Assembly (NCBI RefSeq): GCF_038957035.1
Contig: NZ_CP152412.1
Span: forward strand, 6,630,501 to 6,694,500
Source of the DNA: Bradyrhizobium sp. B097
Lineage (GTDB): Bacteria; Pseudomonadota; Alphaproteobacteria; Rhizobiales; Xanthobacteraceae
Direction of reading: 5' to 3'
DNA length: 64,000 nt
Positions 8,816 through 19,059 of the stretch are shown here, in pieces (positions within the stretch are counted from its first letter, which is position 1; each line of letters starts with the position of its first letter). Made by a program: the position numbers and the translations under genes. The notes beneath the pieces were generated by a model. That model searched no databases. It was not told the DNA's origin and saw nothing but the letters and a program-made list of their open reading frames with translations.

Positions 8816-9121
8816 TTGACGATCGTCGAAGCAACCAACTACTTCGCCAAAGATGGCCACGGGCCGGCGGTCCTCCAACAACGACGAAGCGCGACTGCCA
8901 TCAGGTGCGCACTGGGGCTGGATCCCGGAGAAATCTTCGTTCTGCGCGAAGGCAACGGGCCCGACGTCAGATGGGAATGCCGGTTTCCTTCTCGCAAAGC
9001 CTATGAGGCCGACCTTGCCGCTCGCGCCGGCTCTGAGGCATTTGCCGAAGCACGCAGGACGATGCATACGCTGCTCGAACGGTTCGAGCGCCATATCTAC
9101 GAGATTGACGACGGCCGCTGA
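8816..9121 (+). CDS. Small conserved hypothetical protein, dimeric alpha-beta-barrel-like
   Basis: 101 residues from a TTG start. GGGGAGGA ends 5 nt upstream, which supports this start. The sequence has a repetitive beta-alpha-beta look (TIVEATNYFA, AVLQQRRSATAIR, VRWECRFPSRKAYEADLAAR, HTLLERFERHIYEID) reminiscent of small ferredoxin-like dimeric barrel proteins. No catalytic motif is recognised. It is divergent from the enolase-superfamily gene across the TGATCA array and so is probably co-regulated. Confidence 0.6.
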   Translation: MTIVEATNYFAKDGHGPAVLQQRRSATAIRCALGLDPGEIFVLREGNGPDVRWECRFPSRKAYEADLAARAGSEAFAEARRTMHTLLERFERHIYEIDDGR

Positions 9122-9329
9122 AGGGACGTTGGTCGCACCGCCCTAGCGTCCGCCACCGCGCTGAACCATCGCCGCTCTCCAGTCTCGAACGACTAAGGAT
9201 CGGCCTTTAGCTCGCACGGCGAACTATCGAAAATCCCGATATTTCGCATTGGAAATACTGATTTTTAAAACTTCTCCAACGATGGGACCTTTCGCCGACC
9301 GCCTTCGACAAACGGAGCAAGGGGAGCCC

Positions 9330-10349
9330 ATGCCGTTCATTCAAAACACCTGGTACGCGGCCGCATGGTCGAGTGAAATCACCCGCAGCCTGCTGCCGCG
9401 GACGATCGCCAATGAGAACATCGTCTTCTACCGCACCGAAGCCGGTAACGTCGCCGGTCTTACCGACCGCTGTCCGCATCGTTTCGTCCCGCTGCATCTC
9501 GGACGCCTCAAAGGTGACATCGTAGAGTGTGGCTACCACGGACTGTGCTTTGATCAGACCGGCGCATGCACGCTCAACCCACATGGCGACGGACTGATCC
9601 CCCGGGCCGCCAAAGTCAAAAGCTACAAGATTGTCGAGAAACATGGCGTCGTGTGGCTTTGGCTTGGAGAAGCCAGCAAGGCCGACGAATCGTCGATCGC
9701 GGACTTCAGTATCCTGACGAACCCGAAGTTTCGCACGGTTTGCAGCTATCTCCACGTCCAGGCGAACTATCAGCTCATTTCCGACAATCTGCTCGATCTG
9801 AGCCATGGACAATACGTGCACCCGATGTTCAAGAACGCGGAAGGGCCGCCACGGTTCGAAGCCGAAAAAGATGGGCAATCCAACGAAGTCTGGGCGAAAT
9901 TCTCGCGTCCCAATCAATTGCCCAACAACTATTTTCAGATGCTCGGATATCCAAAGGATCAGCGAGGAGACCATCGCAACTTCATGCGGTGGAACCCACC
10001 GTCTCTCCTCCTGCTCGACGTGGGCATGACGGGCGTCAACCGACCAGTCGAGGAAGGAATTTCGATTCCAACCTCGCACCTGCTCACGCCGGAAACCGAA
10101 ACGTCGTCGCACTACTTCTGGGCGATGTCCCGTGATTTTCGCCAGGACGAAGACGACCTCAGCCAGGAATTGCTGAGGGTCGGCGTGGCCGTTTTCGACG
10201 ATGAAGACAAGCCGGTCATCGAGGCTCAGCAGCGCGCGGTGGACACGAGCGATCTCATGTCGCTGAAGCCGGTCCTTCTGCACACCGACGGACCAGCAGT
10301 GAGAGCACGGCGGATCGTGGAAGCTCAGCTGCAGGCTGAGCACGGCTAG
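9330..10349 (+). CDS. Rieske non-haem iron oxygenase, vanillate O-demethylase oxygenase-like
   Basis: 339 residues from ATG 9330, preceded by AAGGGGAG. An upstream in-frame extension to 9249 looks non-coding. The Rieske ligands are C48, H50, C67 and H70 (CPHR and CGYHG). The mononuclear iron motif D-L-S-H-x4-H appears in LLDLSHGQYVHPMF. The family uses O2 and electrons from a reductase to O-demethylate or hydroxylate aromatic acids. The convergent gene after the terminator encodes the matching VanB-like reductase. Vanillate itself as substrate is an inference from family resemblance. Confidence 0.88.
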   Translation: MPFIQNTWYAAAWSSEITRSLLPRTIANENIVFYRTEAGNVAGLTDRCPHRFVPLHLGRLKGDIVECGYHGLCFDQTGACTLNPHGDGLIPRAAKVKSYKIVEKHGVVWLWLGEASKADESSIADFSILTNPKFRTVCSYLHVQANYQLISDNLLDLSHGQYVHPMFKNAEGPPRFEAEKDGQSNEVWAKFSRPNQLPNNYFQMLGYPKDQRGDHRNFMRWNPPSLLLLDVGMTGVNRPVEEGISIPTSHLLTPETETSSHYFWAMSRDFRQDEDDLSQELLRVGVAVFDDEDKPVIEAQQRAVDTSDLMSLKPVLLHTDGPAVRARRIVEAQLQAEHG

Positions 10350-10419
10350 TCGGCTCGCAAACCCGGCGACAGGAAGAGATCCGGTCGCCGATCGGGCCGT
10401 CCAATTTTCTCCCTGACTT

Positions 10420-10451
10420 GGCCGCGGCTTGGTGCCCGCGGCCATTTTTTT
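10420..10451 (+). terminator. Rho-independent terminator
   Basis: A perfect 8-bp stem GGCCGCGG/CCGCGGCC with an 8-nt loop is followed by ATTTTTTT. It lies 70 bp after the Rieske oxygenase stop codon, between two convergent genes. Confidence 0.85.
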
Positions 10452-10571
10452 GGCGCATCGGCGAGAGGAGAATGCAAGGACGCCGCCGCAGTCCTTTTTT
10501 CAACCTCCCCACTCCGGAGGCTGATTGTTGGACCATTCACACGGGGATTCAAACGCGATAGTTGCTCTGCG

Positions 10572-11537
10572 CTAGATTTCGAGGACTATCTCGTCGGACA
10601 ACGAGCGTGAGCAGCAGATGGCAATCCGATCATTCGTCAGCTTCTCGGCGGCAGTTTGAAAGCTATCCCTGTGCTCAGGCTGACCTTTGAGCACCCGTGT
10701 CAGACACGTTCCGCATATTCCCTGCTCGCACGACAGATTTACGCTTATTCCATTTTCTTCGAGGACTGCCGCGATAGATTTTTCACCGGTAACCGTGAGC
10801 CTCCGGCCGCTTCGTGAAGCAATGACGGTGAACGAGTTCCCGCCCTTGACATCCCCACCCGAAAAACTCTCGGTATGCAGCCTTTCGTCTGGGCAACCTG
10901 CTTTTCTCGCGCCAGACACCGCAAAGTCCATGAAGCCTTTGGGACCGCAGACGTAGACTCTCGCTTGCGAAGAACCGAGCCGAAGATCTCTCTCGGGCAG
11001 AAAGCGCTGCTCTGCCGGCCCGTCGTCGACATGCAAGCGAAACCTGTTCGCAAACGGCGCCGCCGCGATTTCGGCGAGGAATGGCGCGCGATCCAAGGAA
11101 CGAACGCACAAGTGAAGATCGAAGTCCGCGCCAAGCGTCTGCAGCCTGTACGCCATCGACAGAAGCGGAGTAATCCCGATCCCTCCCGCGAGAAGTATCG
11201 CACGCCCACCGTCCTCAATGAGCTCGAAATTATTGCGGGGCCGCCCGATCTTCAGGCTCATTCCTTCATGAAGGTTCTCGTGAACGGCCTTGGATCCCCC
11301 TCTTGAATTTGCGTCCTTCAGTATAGCAAGTCGGTAGTAGCTCGAATCAGATGGATCACTGCAAAGGGAATACTGGCGAACAATTTTGTCCGACACATAG
11401 ACATCGACGTGGGCACCGGCAGAAAAGCGCGGCAATACATTAGAAGTCGCCGATTCAAGCTCGATGCCTACAATATCGGTCGCGATGCAATGGACCTTGC
11501 GAATCCGCACTTCCATCGCATTTTCTGCATCGACCAT
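10572..11537 (-). CDS. VanB-like oxygenase reductase (FMN/NAD, 2Fe-2S)
   Basis: About 321 residues from ATG 11537. An in-frame extension to 11735 (about 66 more residues) exists but exceeds family length and has no clear ribosome site, so the start is uncertain. Domains in order are an FMN-binding barrel (RQYSLCSDPSD), an NAD domain (ILLAGGIGITPLLSMAYRL and VYVCGPKGFMDF), and a C-terminal plant-type 2Fe-2S domain with CEQGICGTC. The chain ends DRIAICCSRSLSDEIVLEI, typical of this family. It should supply electrons to the convergently encoded Rieske oxygenase. Confidence 0.85.
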   Translation of the reverse strand: MVDAENAMEVRIRKVHCIATDIVGIELESATSNVLPRFSAGAHVDVYVSDKIVRQYSLCSDPSDSSYYRLAILKDANSRGGSKAVHENLHEGMSLKIGRPRNNFELIEDGGRAILLAGGIGITPLLSMAYRLQTLGADFDLHLCVRSLDRAPFLAEIAAAPFANRFRLHVDDGPAEQRFLPERDLRLGSSQARVYVCGPKGFMDFAVSGARKAGCPDERLHTESFSGGDVKGGNSFTVIASRSGRRLTVTGEKSIAAVLEENGISVNLSCEQGICGTCLTRVLKGQPEHRDSFQTAAEKLTNDRIAICCSRSLSDEIVLEI

Positions 11538-11889
11538 TGTATCAACAGCCCAAAACGCGTTATCAAGACCTAAGCCCATTGCCGGATTCGGCTGGCTAGA
11601 GGGTTTGATTCTATTCAACTCAACAGCATCGCGGAAATCGATTTCCTGGAGCCGAACTATCGGCCTGGTCGATAATACGCACCCAATCACCAGCAAATAG
11701 CTATTCGGGAACCTGCCCTGAATCATCGAGATCACTGGTTTACGATGCGACCTGCGAGGCTCCGCCTGCCGCTAACGGGCTCAGCAGAGCGAACAGAACA
11801 TCGAGCGCTAAGTCGACCCCCGCCGATGCTGTGCCGCTTCATCCGCGACGCCAAGGCGGCGAAGCCGCTTGACGCGAGACGGCGCCACC

Positions 11890-13569
11890 CTATGCAGCCC
11901 GGATATTAGCAACAAGACGTTCGACATCGACCAGTAGTCCGGCAGATTGCTTGCTGAGTTCCTCGGCGGAACGAAATACATGATGCGCGGCAGCACCGGT
12001 CTCAGTGGCCATTTGATTCACGCGCACAATGTTGTCCGAGACCTGATTCGTGCCTCGCGCAGCCTCCTGTATGTTGCGGGCGATCTCTCCAGTCGCGTCT
12101 CCTTGTTGCCGGATGGATGAGGCAATAGCCGTCGTGATTTCATCGATTGAGACGATCGTGCGACCTATACGCTCGATCGCTTCGACCGCTTCCGACGTCG
12201 TGCTCTGCATTGCTTGTATCTGGGCGGAAATTGCTTCAGTTGCCTTGGCAGTTTGTCCGGCAAGCGATTTTACCTCGTTTGCAACCACCGCAAAGCCACT
12301 TCCAGCATCTCCTGCACGCGCGGCCTCGATGGTTGCGTTGAGGGCCAACAAGTCGGTCTGACCGGCGATATTGCTGATCAACTCGACCACGTCCCCGATC
12401 TTTTGTGCTGCGGCTGACAGCCCGTGCACGACGTCGTTGGTACGTTTCGCTTCATCCATTGCCTGCGAGGCAATCTCGGTTGAGCGAGCCACCTGGCGGC
12501 CGATTTCATGGACGGATGCGGAGAGCTCCTCTGTGGCGGCGGCGACCGTTTGGACATTGGCCGATGTCTGTTCAGCAGCGGCCGCGACGGTCGTGGCCTG
12601 CCCGCTGGCCTCCTCGGAGTTGGTCGACATGCGCTGCGACGTGGTATGCATGTCATGAGCGGCCTTCGCGAGCGCGTCGAGCGATCTCCTGACCTCGCTC
12701 TCGAATTCGTCGGCTATCTTGCTGACGAATTGTCTCTTCTCGATTTCGGTCTGCCGCTTCAATTCGTCCTGGGCTTCACGCAGCCGAACTGTCTCGTTCA
12801 TGCTTTCCTTAAACACCTGGACGGATCTAGCCATGGCCCCAATCTCATCCTTTCTGTCTCGCGCGGGAATGGCCACGTCGGTCCTGCCATGAGAGAGCTC
12901 AAGCATCGCCGCCGTCATACCTGCGAGCGGCCTGGTTACGTTGCGGCTAATCAGAAGCGACACTCCGACCACGAGCACGAGAATGGCGAATACAAGACCT
13001 CCGACGCGTCGAGCCTCTGTCCAGAATATCTGATCGATGTCGTCAATATAGAGGCCGCTGGTCAAAACCCATCCATATATTGGAACCTCAGTTCCATAGG
13101 TCAGCGTCGGCATCGGCTCGCTCCCGCCAGGACGCGGGAATTTGAAGGCGACAAAGCCACCGCCGCGGCCAGCTGCCGCAACTGCTTCGCGCACGAAGTA
13201 GACGCCGTTGGCATCCTTCGACTCCGAGATATCTTTCCCTTCCAAAGCTTGCTTGGGATGTACCTCCAAGACACCTTTGCTGGTCATGGCGTAGAATGGA
13301 TTGTCTTTGTCGTAATGCAAGCTGCGCAGTAGCAACTTCGATCGTTCAAGCGCCTCCTGTTCTGACAAGCCAACCTTCCGCGCGGCTTGATAATCGGATT
13401 CAATCGTCGTTCGAGCGAGCAGCACCAATTCTTTCACCTTCGCTTTCCTATCCTCCAGCAGAACGCCCTTCAGGGTCGATAGTCCGATACCTGCGATACC
13501 GACCATGCCGAAGACCGACAGCAGAACAATGACTAAGAGCTTGGTTGAGATTCGCAAAGATCCAAACAT
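11890..13569 (-). CDS. Methyl-accepting chemotaxis protein with periplasmic Cache-type domain
   Basis: About 559 residues if started at [12 protein letters not shown]. The frame is open upstream to 13683 with less likely starts. A first membrane helix ([20 protein letters not shown]) is followed by a periplasmic single-Cache-like domain of about 160 residues containing [19 protein letters not shown] and [14 protein letters not shown] second helix ([18 protein letters not shown]), a HAMP domain and the cytoplasmic signalling coiled coil follow. The conserved tip is [17 protein letters not shown]. Single-Cache receptors often bind small organic acids. The ligand is unknown. Confidence 0.9.
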   Translation of the reverse strand: MFGSLRISTKLLVIVLLSVFGMVGIAGIGLSTLKGVLLEDRKAKVKELVLLARTTIESDYQAARKVGLSEQEALERSKLLLRSLHYDKDNPFYAMTSKGVLEVHPKQALEGKDISESKDANGVYFVREAVAAAGRGGGFVAFKFPRPGGSEPMPTLTYGTEVPIYGWVLTSGLYIDDIDQIFWTEARRVGGLVFAILVLVVGVSLLISRNVTRPLAGMTAAMLELSHGRTDVAIPARDRKDEIGAMARSVQVFKESMNETVRLREAQDELKRQTEIEKRQFVSKIADEFESEVRRSLDALAKAAHDMHTTSQRMSTNSEEASGQATTVAAAAEQTSANVQTVAAATEELSASVHEIGRQVARSTEIASQAMDEAKRTNDVVHGLSAAAQKIGDVVELISNIAGQTDLLALNATIEAARAGDAGSGFAVVANEVKSLAGQTAKATEAISAQIQAMQSTTSEAVEAIERIGRTIVSIDEITTAIASSIRQQGDATGEIARNIQEAARGTNQVSDNIVRVNQMATETGAAAHHVFRSAEELSKQSAGLLVDVERLVANIRAA

Positions 13570-14006
13570 GTGAACCATTCTTCCCATCGAGGCGTCAGTG
13601 GCGGGCGTTTCATCATCGACTGGGAAGCGAGAGCTTCCTAGTTTGGACGAGTTGGGCTGTTGAAGAAGTTTGCAAGACTGCATGGCCAGACGAACGTCGC
13701 CGTTTCGCCATCGTGAGAATGATTAGAATAAGGCGGCATCAGGTGAACGACCTCGCGCAGGGAGGAAGACGCGGACGCCACAATCACGACTAAACACGTC
13801 TTCGGGAGAGCCTAAGGGACCTGATAGGTCCGCGCGACGTCGCCGTCACGGCCGGGATGCTCTGCCGATGATTTCATTCGTCGGTGGTCGCACCTCCGGG
13901 CCGACCGACGAGACGGCTCCTAACCAACGACATTGGCACCTTTCCGGGTAGCCGCAATAGACGATGGTTAGTCAACATATTTGCTGCACCAACGATATCG
14001 AGACGC
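13570..14006. other. Intergenic region, no recognised gene
   Basis: It holds the 5' leader of the chemoreceptor gene and the 3' flank of the binding-protein gene. Short open frames here have no ribosome site or recognisable product. Confidence 0.5.
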
Positions 14007-14984
14007 CTACTTCGTCAGCAACTCATTGGTGTAGAAATCGGCAAGCGGCTTGGCCGACTCGAGATGCTCCGTCGCCGACAATAGACTTAGCGCATCCGAT
14101 ATCGTCTTGTCCTTGATCCAGCCAACGGGCTTCCCTTGCTCCGAGGCCATCGTTTCCGAGGTTGCGACGATCTGTGCCTTTATCAGCTCGTCGGAAGGAG
14201 CAGCACTCCACGCCTTCTTCAGCGCGGCGGTTGCCATCGCAGGCTCTGATCTCGTCAACTCGATTGCTTCCGCGGTCGCGGCGAGAAAGCGCCTGAGCAG
14301 ATCTGGCTTTTCAGCAATTCCCTTGTTGCTCGCAACGACCGCCAATCCGGGGACACGGAGACCAAATTTCGGCAGGTCCAACACGGCAAACTTTGTGCCG
14401 GTCCGCTCTTCGACCAGAGGGAGATCGACGTTTGTATAGACGGAGATGAGATCGACGCGCTTTTGAATGAACTGGGCAAACCTGAGCTGTGGGTCGAGTT
14501 GAACCTTGTTGATCTTGTCGCAGCTTATCTTGTTCAAGACACAAAAGACATCGAGGTACGTTGTGGCGGGATCCCCGACGGAGATCGCGAGCGACCTGCC
14601 CTCCAACTGCGCCGGCGTCGTCACCTGCTTGTCAGGCCAGGAGATGAAGGCCATTGGGGCTCGTTCCTGGTATATCGCCGCGAGCTTGACGGGCATTCCC
14701 TTTTCGATTGCCGAAATGGCGAATATCGCCGGCACGACCACAACATCTTCGTTGTCTCGTACAAGCCCACCGAGTGCGGCTTGCGCGCCCGCACCTTCTC
14801 CGAGGACGACGTCAATTCCGTTCTTCTGGTAGAGGCCCTTCTCCTTGCCGAGATAGAAGAAGCCGTATTCGCCCTTCAGTTTCCAGCTAAACCTGACGTT
14901 TACCGTATCCGACGCCCGCGCCGCCGTCGTCAGGGATGACGCAGCGATCGAAACGGCAATGAGAAGCTTGAACAGTTTCGGCAT
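14007..14984 (-). CDS. ABC transporter substrate-binding protein, NMT1/THI5-like
   Basis: 325 residues from ATG 14984. The chain begins with a signal peptide (MPKLFKLLIAVSIAASSLTTAARA). The body has the NMT1-like pattern VRFSWKLKGEYGFFYLGKEKGLYQKNGIDV and GAGAQAALGGL, as in periplasmic binding proteins for pyrimidine-like, nitrate or sulfonate ligands. No permease or ATPase gene is adjacent, so it may work with a distant transporter. It is divergent from the NodD-type regulator, and the third TGATCA element lies 72-90 bp upstream of its start. Confidence 0.82.
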   Translation of the reverse strand: MPKLFKLLIAVSIAASSLTTAARASDTVNVRFSWKLKGEYGFFYLGKEKGLYQKNGIDVVLGEGAGAQAALGGLVRDNEDVVVVPAIFAISAIEKGMPVKLAAIYQERAPMAFISWPDKQVTTPAQLEGRSLAISVGDPATTYLDVFCVLNKISCDKINKVQLDPQLRFAQFIQKRVDLISVYTNVDLPLVEERTGTKFAVLDLPKFGLRVPGLAVVASNKGIAEKPDLLRRFLAATAEAIELTRSEPAMATAALKKAWSAAPSDELIKAQIVATSETMASEQGKPVGWIKDKTISDALSLLSATEHLESAKPLADFYTNELLTK

Positions 14985-15055
14985 TGGTGCCTTCCTCTTT
15001 GCTGCGTGGAACCAGCGGCCCCGGATCGCTGAACATCCCGTTGCAACCACAAACT

Positions 15056-15074
15056 TGATCTAATATTGTGATCA
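15056..15074. promoter_or_regulatory. Operator-like element TGATCT-N7-TGATCA
   Basis: Half-sites TGATCT (15056-15061) and TGATCA (15069-15074) show the same 7-bp spacing as the elements at 2987 and 8712. It lies between the NMT1-type binding-protein gene and the divergent NodD-type LysR gene. That regulator is one candidate binder, but TGATCA palindromes are not the usual LysR T-N11-A pattern. Confidence 0.5.
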
Positions 15075-15213
15075 CATTTGGTTCATGTCAAGCGGCGTGC
15101 TCGCTGCTACAGGCACAAAAGCCCAATGGCCGGCCGCGTGTCGGATACACTCATGCCAGGGATAGGAGGTCCGTCCTCCCGATAATGCCATGGAAACCCC
15201 AAAGAGGACACCC

Positions 15214-16125
15214 ATGCGATTCCGGCACCTGGATATGAACCTGCTCGTCGCGCTGGACGCGATCTTGACTCACCAGAACATATCGCGGGCGGCCGAACGA
15301 TTGTTTCTGAGCCAGTCCGCAACCAGCGGAATCCTGTCCAGACTGCGCGAACACTTCGAGGACGAGTTGCTCGTACGACGCGGTCGCCAAATGGCTCTGA
15401 CGCCTCTCGCGGAAGAATTGACCGGACCGCTCAGGGCCATTCTGACCGAAACGGAAAAACTCCTGGCAATGCGAAGCTCTTTTGATCCGGCGACATCCGA
15501 GCGGCAGTTTACGATCGCGTGCTCCGACTACGTCTGGGCAACTCTCATCGTTGATATCTTGGCTGAGTTGCGCAATACGGCGCCCTCGGTGGATATTTTC
15601 TACCAGGGTCCAAGCACCCGCTTCTTTCGTACGGAAATCGATTTCCTGATTGTTCCCGATCGCTTCATGTTGGAGGATTGTCCGTTCACTGCCCTCCCTT
15701 CGACGAGTTACGTGTGCATCGTGTGGCAGGACAACGAGACTGTCGGAGACAGCCTGACACTCGACCAGTTTCTCGAGATGCGCCATGCACAGGCTTACAG
15801 CGAGCGGACGACGTTCATAGAGACTTGGTTCTTCAAGCAATTTGGTCGAGCTCCGCGAGCGGGGATCACTGCACCAAGCTTCACGCTCATTCCGGAAGCC
15901 ATCATCGGGACCCGCTTCATAGGGCTGATACCCGCAGACTTGGCAGAGCGGGCTGCGACCATTCTGCCTATAAGGCAAGTGCAAGCTCCCATATCCCTGC
16001 CGCTGATGACTGACGTCCTTCAGTGGCGTATCTCGCATGAGAGGGATCCCGGGCTACAGTGGTTGCGAGCCTTGATCCAGGATGTCGCAAGCCGACGACA
16101 CAATCGTCTGACGGCGCGCTCTTAG
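15214..16125 (+). CDS. NodD-type LysR family transcriptional regulator
   Basis: 303 residues from ATG 15214 with AAGAGGA upstream. The chain starts MRFRHLDMNLLVALDAIL, very close to the NodD N-terminus, with the winged helix (ISRAAERLFLSQSATSGILSRLR) and NodD-like effector-domain segments (FDPATSERQFTIACSDY, EIDFLIVPDRFM, LPLMTDVLQWRISHERDPGLQWLR). Rhizobial genomes carry NodD-like paralogs that do not control nodulation. No nod box or nod gene is seen nearby, so a role in local catabolic genes is more likely. I do not call it nodD. Confidence 0.85.
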   Translation: MRFRHLDMNLLVALDAILTHQNISRAAERLFLSQSATSGILSRLREHFEDELLVRRGRQMALTPLAEELTGPLRAILTETEKLLAMRSSFDPATSERQFTIACSDYVWATLIVDILAELRNTAPSVDIFYQGPSTRFFRTEIDFLIVPDRFMLEDCPFTALPSTSYVCIVWQDNETVGDSLTLDQFLEMRHAQAYSERTTFIETWFFKQFGRAPRAGITAPSFTLIPEAIIGTRFIGLIPADLAERAATILPIRQVQAPISLPLMTDVLQWRISHERDPGLQWLRALIQDVASRRHNRLTARS

Positions 16126-16250
16126 GGAGATGCTCGGAGCCCTGCGCCGAGCGCTCCCGACGCTGGCGTGAACCTGTTTGCGACTTGTCTCCAGGAAAAC
16201 GTAGGATTGATCGAATAGCTGGCCTCATGGCATGAGGACCACATTCCTGG

Positions 16251-16835
16251 TTACTGAGCGAAGCTACGCCAACTGTTCGTTGTGCCGCGATACATCCAAA
16301 GCAAGAGCCACTCATCGCCAGTCTTGACCTCCTTGTCATAGGCGTCGATGCTCAGATCGGCCACCCTTGCGACAAGCTCCTTCTTCTGGATCTTGCGCGA
16401 TGGTGTGCGCGGAAAATCGTCGAGGTAGGCAATGTAGCGAGGGATCTTGAATTATGCGAGCCGCTGTTCGCAATGCGCGACCACCCACTCGGGCGGTACG
16501 TCGGCCCTTGTCACGCCTTCGCGCAATTTGAGATATGCCTTCACTTCCTCGCGCCGCAGAGGATCAGACACGGGCCCGACAGCCGCTTCCTCTATGTCAG
16601 GGTGGTCGCGGAGCGCTGCCTCGACCTCGATCGCCGCAATGTTCTCGCCGCCGCGCCTAATCACGTCCTTGATACGCCCAACAATGAAGTAGCAGCCATT
16701 CTCGTCGCGGCGGAAGAGATCGCCGGTGCGGAACCAGCGGCCGCGAAAACTCTCGCGATTCGCCTCAGGGCGCTCATAATAGCCCCAGCAGTCGTTCTCT
16801 AAAAGCAATGCTTTTCGCCAAGCATTCGCCGTCAA
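16251..16835 (-). pseudogene. Acyl-CoA synthetase (AMP-binding) C-terminal remnant
   Basis: The frame encodes the C-terminal third of an adenylate-forming ligase: FRTGDLFRRDENGCYFIVGRIKDVIRRGGENI, the A8 hinge region, then EEAAVGPVSDPLRREEVKAYL. An in-frame TAA at 16454-16452 interrupts it. The same frame continues with PRYIAYLDDFPRTPSRKIQKKEL, the usual C-terminus with the catalytic lysine, and stops at 16251. The N-terminal two thirds are absent, so this is a dead fragment. Confidence 0.75.
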
Positions 16836-17050
16836 CTTTCACGGCAAGCGTGATGTGTCGTCGGCCGCTTTGCTCCAACCAAGTTCCTGCTGTGATACCC
16901 TCGCTTTATGATGTCCTGGCGGATTTTTTCGCTGACCAACCGCACTGCTCGTTTCTTCTTTTTCCAATTGCCACTTAACTGCGTCGGCACACGCGCGCCT
17001 TGCGGCACAACCAGGAGGTCATTTTTCCCGTTGACATAGACATCGAACAT
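16832..17050 (-). CDS. Small hypothetical protein, basic
   Basis: 72 residues from ATG 17050, preceded by GGAG and GAGGG. The sequence MFDVYVNGKNDLLVVPQGA followed by the KKKK-containing basic middle looks like a genuine small conserved protein rather than noise. No function is recognised. It overlaps the end of the ligase remnant by 4 bp, probably by chance. Confidence 0.45.
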   Translation of the reverse strand: MFDVYVNGKNDLLVVPQGARVPTQLSGNWKKKKRAVRLVSEKIRQDIIKRGYHSRNLVGAKRPTTHHACRES

Positions 17051-17357
17051 TCGACCCTCACTCCAAGCGGCCAGCACTCTCATATGCCCGCGCGGGCTGA
17101 TTTTCGAGACTGGGAACTCGTTTCGACCGGGCTTTATTCCAACTTATCTCAACATCGTCCAGATAGTTTGTCTTACAACTCTCGTCAGTATTTTTCGACA
17201 TTCGTGCACATTGAGATGCTGGCCAGCCCACATCGACGCCTCTAATCTCATCACACCGTTCGTCGCCAAGGCGCGGTGCCCTTCGTCGGCATGGAATAGT
17301 TCTGATGAGCCGGTAGTGATGACTGCGGCTCAAGCGAAATGCTCCGGGGGGAGACAT

Positions 17358-18558
17358 ATGATCGATCGACGAGACCTGCTCAAAGGAGCAGGCCTTGCCG
17401 CCATCGCGGCCACACTCAATTCCGCCAAGGCGCGGGCACTCGACACCGTCACTCTGCCCTTCGCCAATGGCCAGCGGCCGCTGGTGAAATATCCGCAGAA
17501 GCGGCCGATGATCGGGCTGACCAGCCGACCGCCGCAGCTCGAGACGCCCTTCGCCTTGTTCAACGACGGTCCGATCACGCCGAACGATGCGTTCTTCGTC
17601 CGCTACCACCTCTCGGACCTGCCCTACAATCTCGACCCCGACAAGTTCACACTCGAGGTCAAGGGCAAGGTCGATAAGCCGTTATCACTGTCGTTGAAGG
17701 ACATCAGGAAAATGAGGGCGATGGAGATCGTCGCCGTCAACCAGTGCTCCGGCAACAGCCGCGGCTTCTCCGAGCCGCGCGTGGCCGGCGGCCAGCTCGC
17801 CAACGGCGCCATGGGCTGCGCGCGCTGGCGCGGCGTGCCGCTGAAGGCGGTGCTGGAGACGGCCGGCGTGCAGGCCGGCGCCAAGCAGGTGACGTTCGGC
17901 GGCATGGACGGCCCGGCCAGCGACGAGACGCCGGATTTCGTCAAGGCGCTCGACATCGATCACGCCACCGACGGCGAGGTGATGCTGGCCTATGGCATGA
18001 ACGGCGAGGACCTGCCGTTCCTCAACGGCTTTCCGCTGCGCCTGGTCGTGCCCGGCTATTACGGCACCTACTGGCTCAAGCACCTCAACGAGATCACTGT
18101 CATCGACAGCGTCTATGACGGCTTTTGGATGAAGTCGGCATACCGCATTCCGGACACGCCAAACAATGCGGTCGAGCCCGGTACCGCGCCGAAGGCGACG
18201 ATCCCGTTCAACACGCTTCACCATCCGCTCCTTCGTCGCCAGCGTCGCCGACGGCGCCAGGCTGAAGGCCGGCAAGACGACGCTGCGCGGCATCGCCTTC
18301 GACGGCGGCAAGGGCATCAAGGAGGTCCAGGTCTCCACCGACGGCGGCAGGACCGGGACCAATGCCAGGCTCGGCGAGGATCTCGGCAAATACGCCTTCC
18401 GCGACTGGAAGCTGCCGGTGAAGCTCGCGGCCGGCCAGGTCGAGCTGAAAGTCCGCGCCACCGGCAATGGCGGCGAGACCCAGCCGGACGCGCCGCGCTG
18501 GAATCCGGCCGGTTACTTGCGCAACGTTGTCGAAACCACGCGCGTCACCGTGGCCTGA
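17358..18558 (+). pseudogene. Sulfite dehydrogenase molybdopterin subunit (SorA/SoxC-like), frameshifted
   Basis: The chain begins MIDRRDLLKGAGLAAIAATL, a twin-arginine signal, from ATG 17358 with a G-rich ribosome site. It continues with sulfite-oxidase family segments, including VNQCSGNSRGFSEPRV with the Moco-ligand cysteine and the substrate segment PGYYGTYWLKHLNEI. Near 18212-18225 the frame shifts. The dimerisation domain continues in another frame from about 18220 (IRSFVASVADGARLKAGKTTLRG) to the TGA at 18556. A single-base loss in the stretch before CATCCGCTCC explains it. It could be a real mutation or a sequencing error. The following gene is also frameshifted. Confidence 0.78.
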
Positions 18559-18569
18559 GGAGGAAAACC

Positions 18570-18894
18570 ATGCAACGGCCTGTTCTCCTCGCCATCGCAG
18601 CCGCCTCCGGCCTTGGCTGGCTTGCGGCCGGCCCAGCCTCGGTGACCGCGGCGCCCGTCAATTACAAGACCCCCGGACGAGACTGCTATCTTCAAGCCCG
18701 GACCCAATCTCGAGGTGGTCCAGGGCAATTGCACGGCCTGTCACTCGTCCGACTACATCAACACGCAACCGCCGATGAATGACAAGAAGACCTTCTGGCG
18801 GGCCGAGGTGACCAAGATGATCAAGGTTTACGGGGCTCCCATCGACGATGCCGACGTCGGCAAGATTGTCGACTATCTGGCCGCGACGTATTGA
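18570..18894 (+). pseudogene. Small c-type cytochrome subunit (SorB-like), frameshifted
   Basis: ATG 18570 has a perfect AGGAGG 7 nt upstream. A signal peptide (MQRPVLLAIAAASGLGWLAAG) leads to NYKTP. One extra C in the run near 18671-18675 then shifts the frame. The other frame continues DETAIFKPGPNLEVVQGNC and carries the haem motif CTACH at about 18738, ending VGKIVDYLAATY at TGA 18892-18894. The domain and position after the SorA-like gene match the electron-accepting cytochrome of bacterial sulfite dehydrogenase. Confidence 0.75.
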
Positions 18895-19059
18895 GTCCGG
18901 AGCGCGCCGGATGATGCCCCGCTGTCCGTGCTAATCGCTTGCCCGACTCGTAAGGAAATTGAATGTCGGGCTTGAAGAGTTTTTGCGCGACTCCGGAACC
19001 CGGATCGATTAGCCTTACGGGATTGCACAAGCTTCTTAGCATCGGACTTGGAACGTCAA

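Noticed and set aside
15214-16125. Naming the LysR gene nodD
   Set aside because: No nod box or nod gene is seen nearby, and several NodD-like paralogs in rhizobia do not control nodulation.
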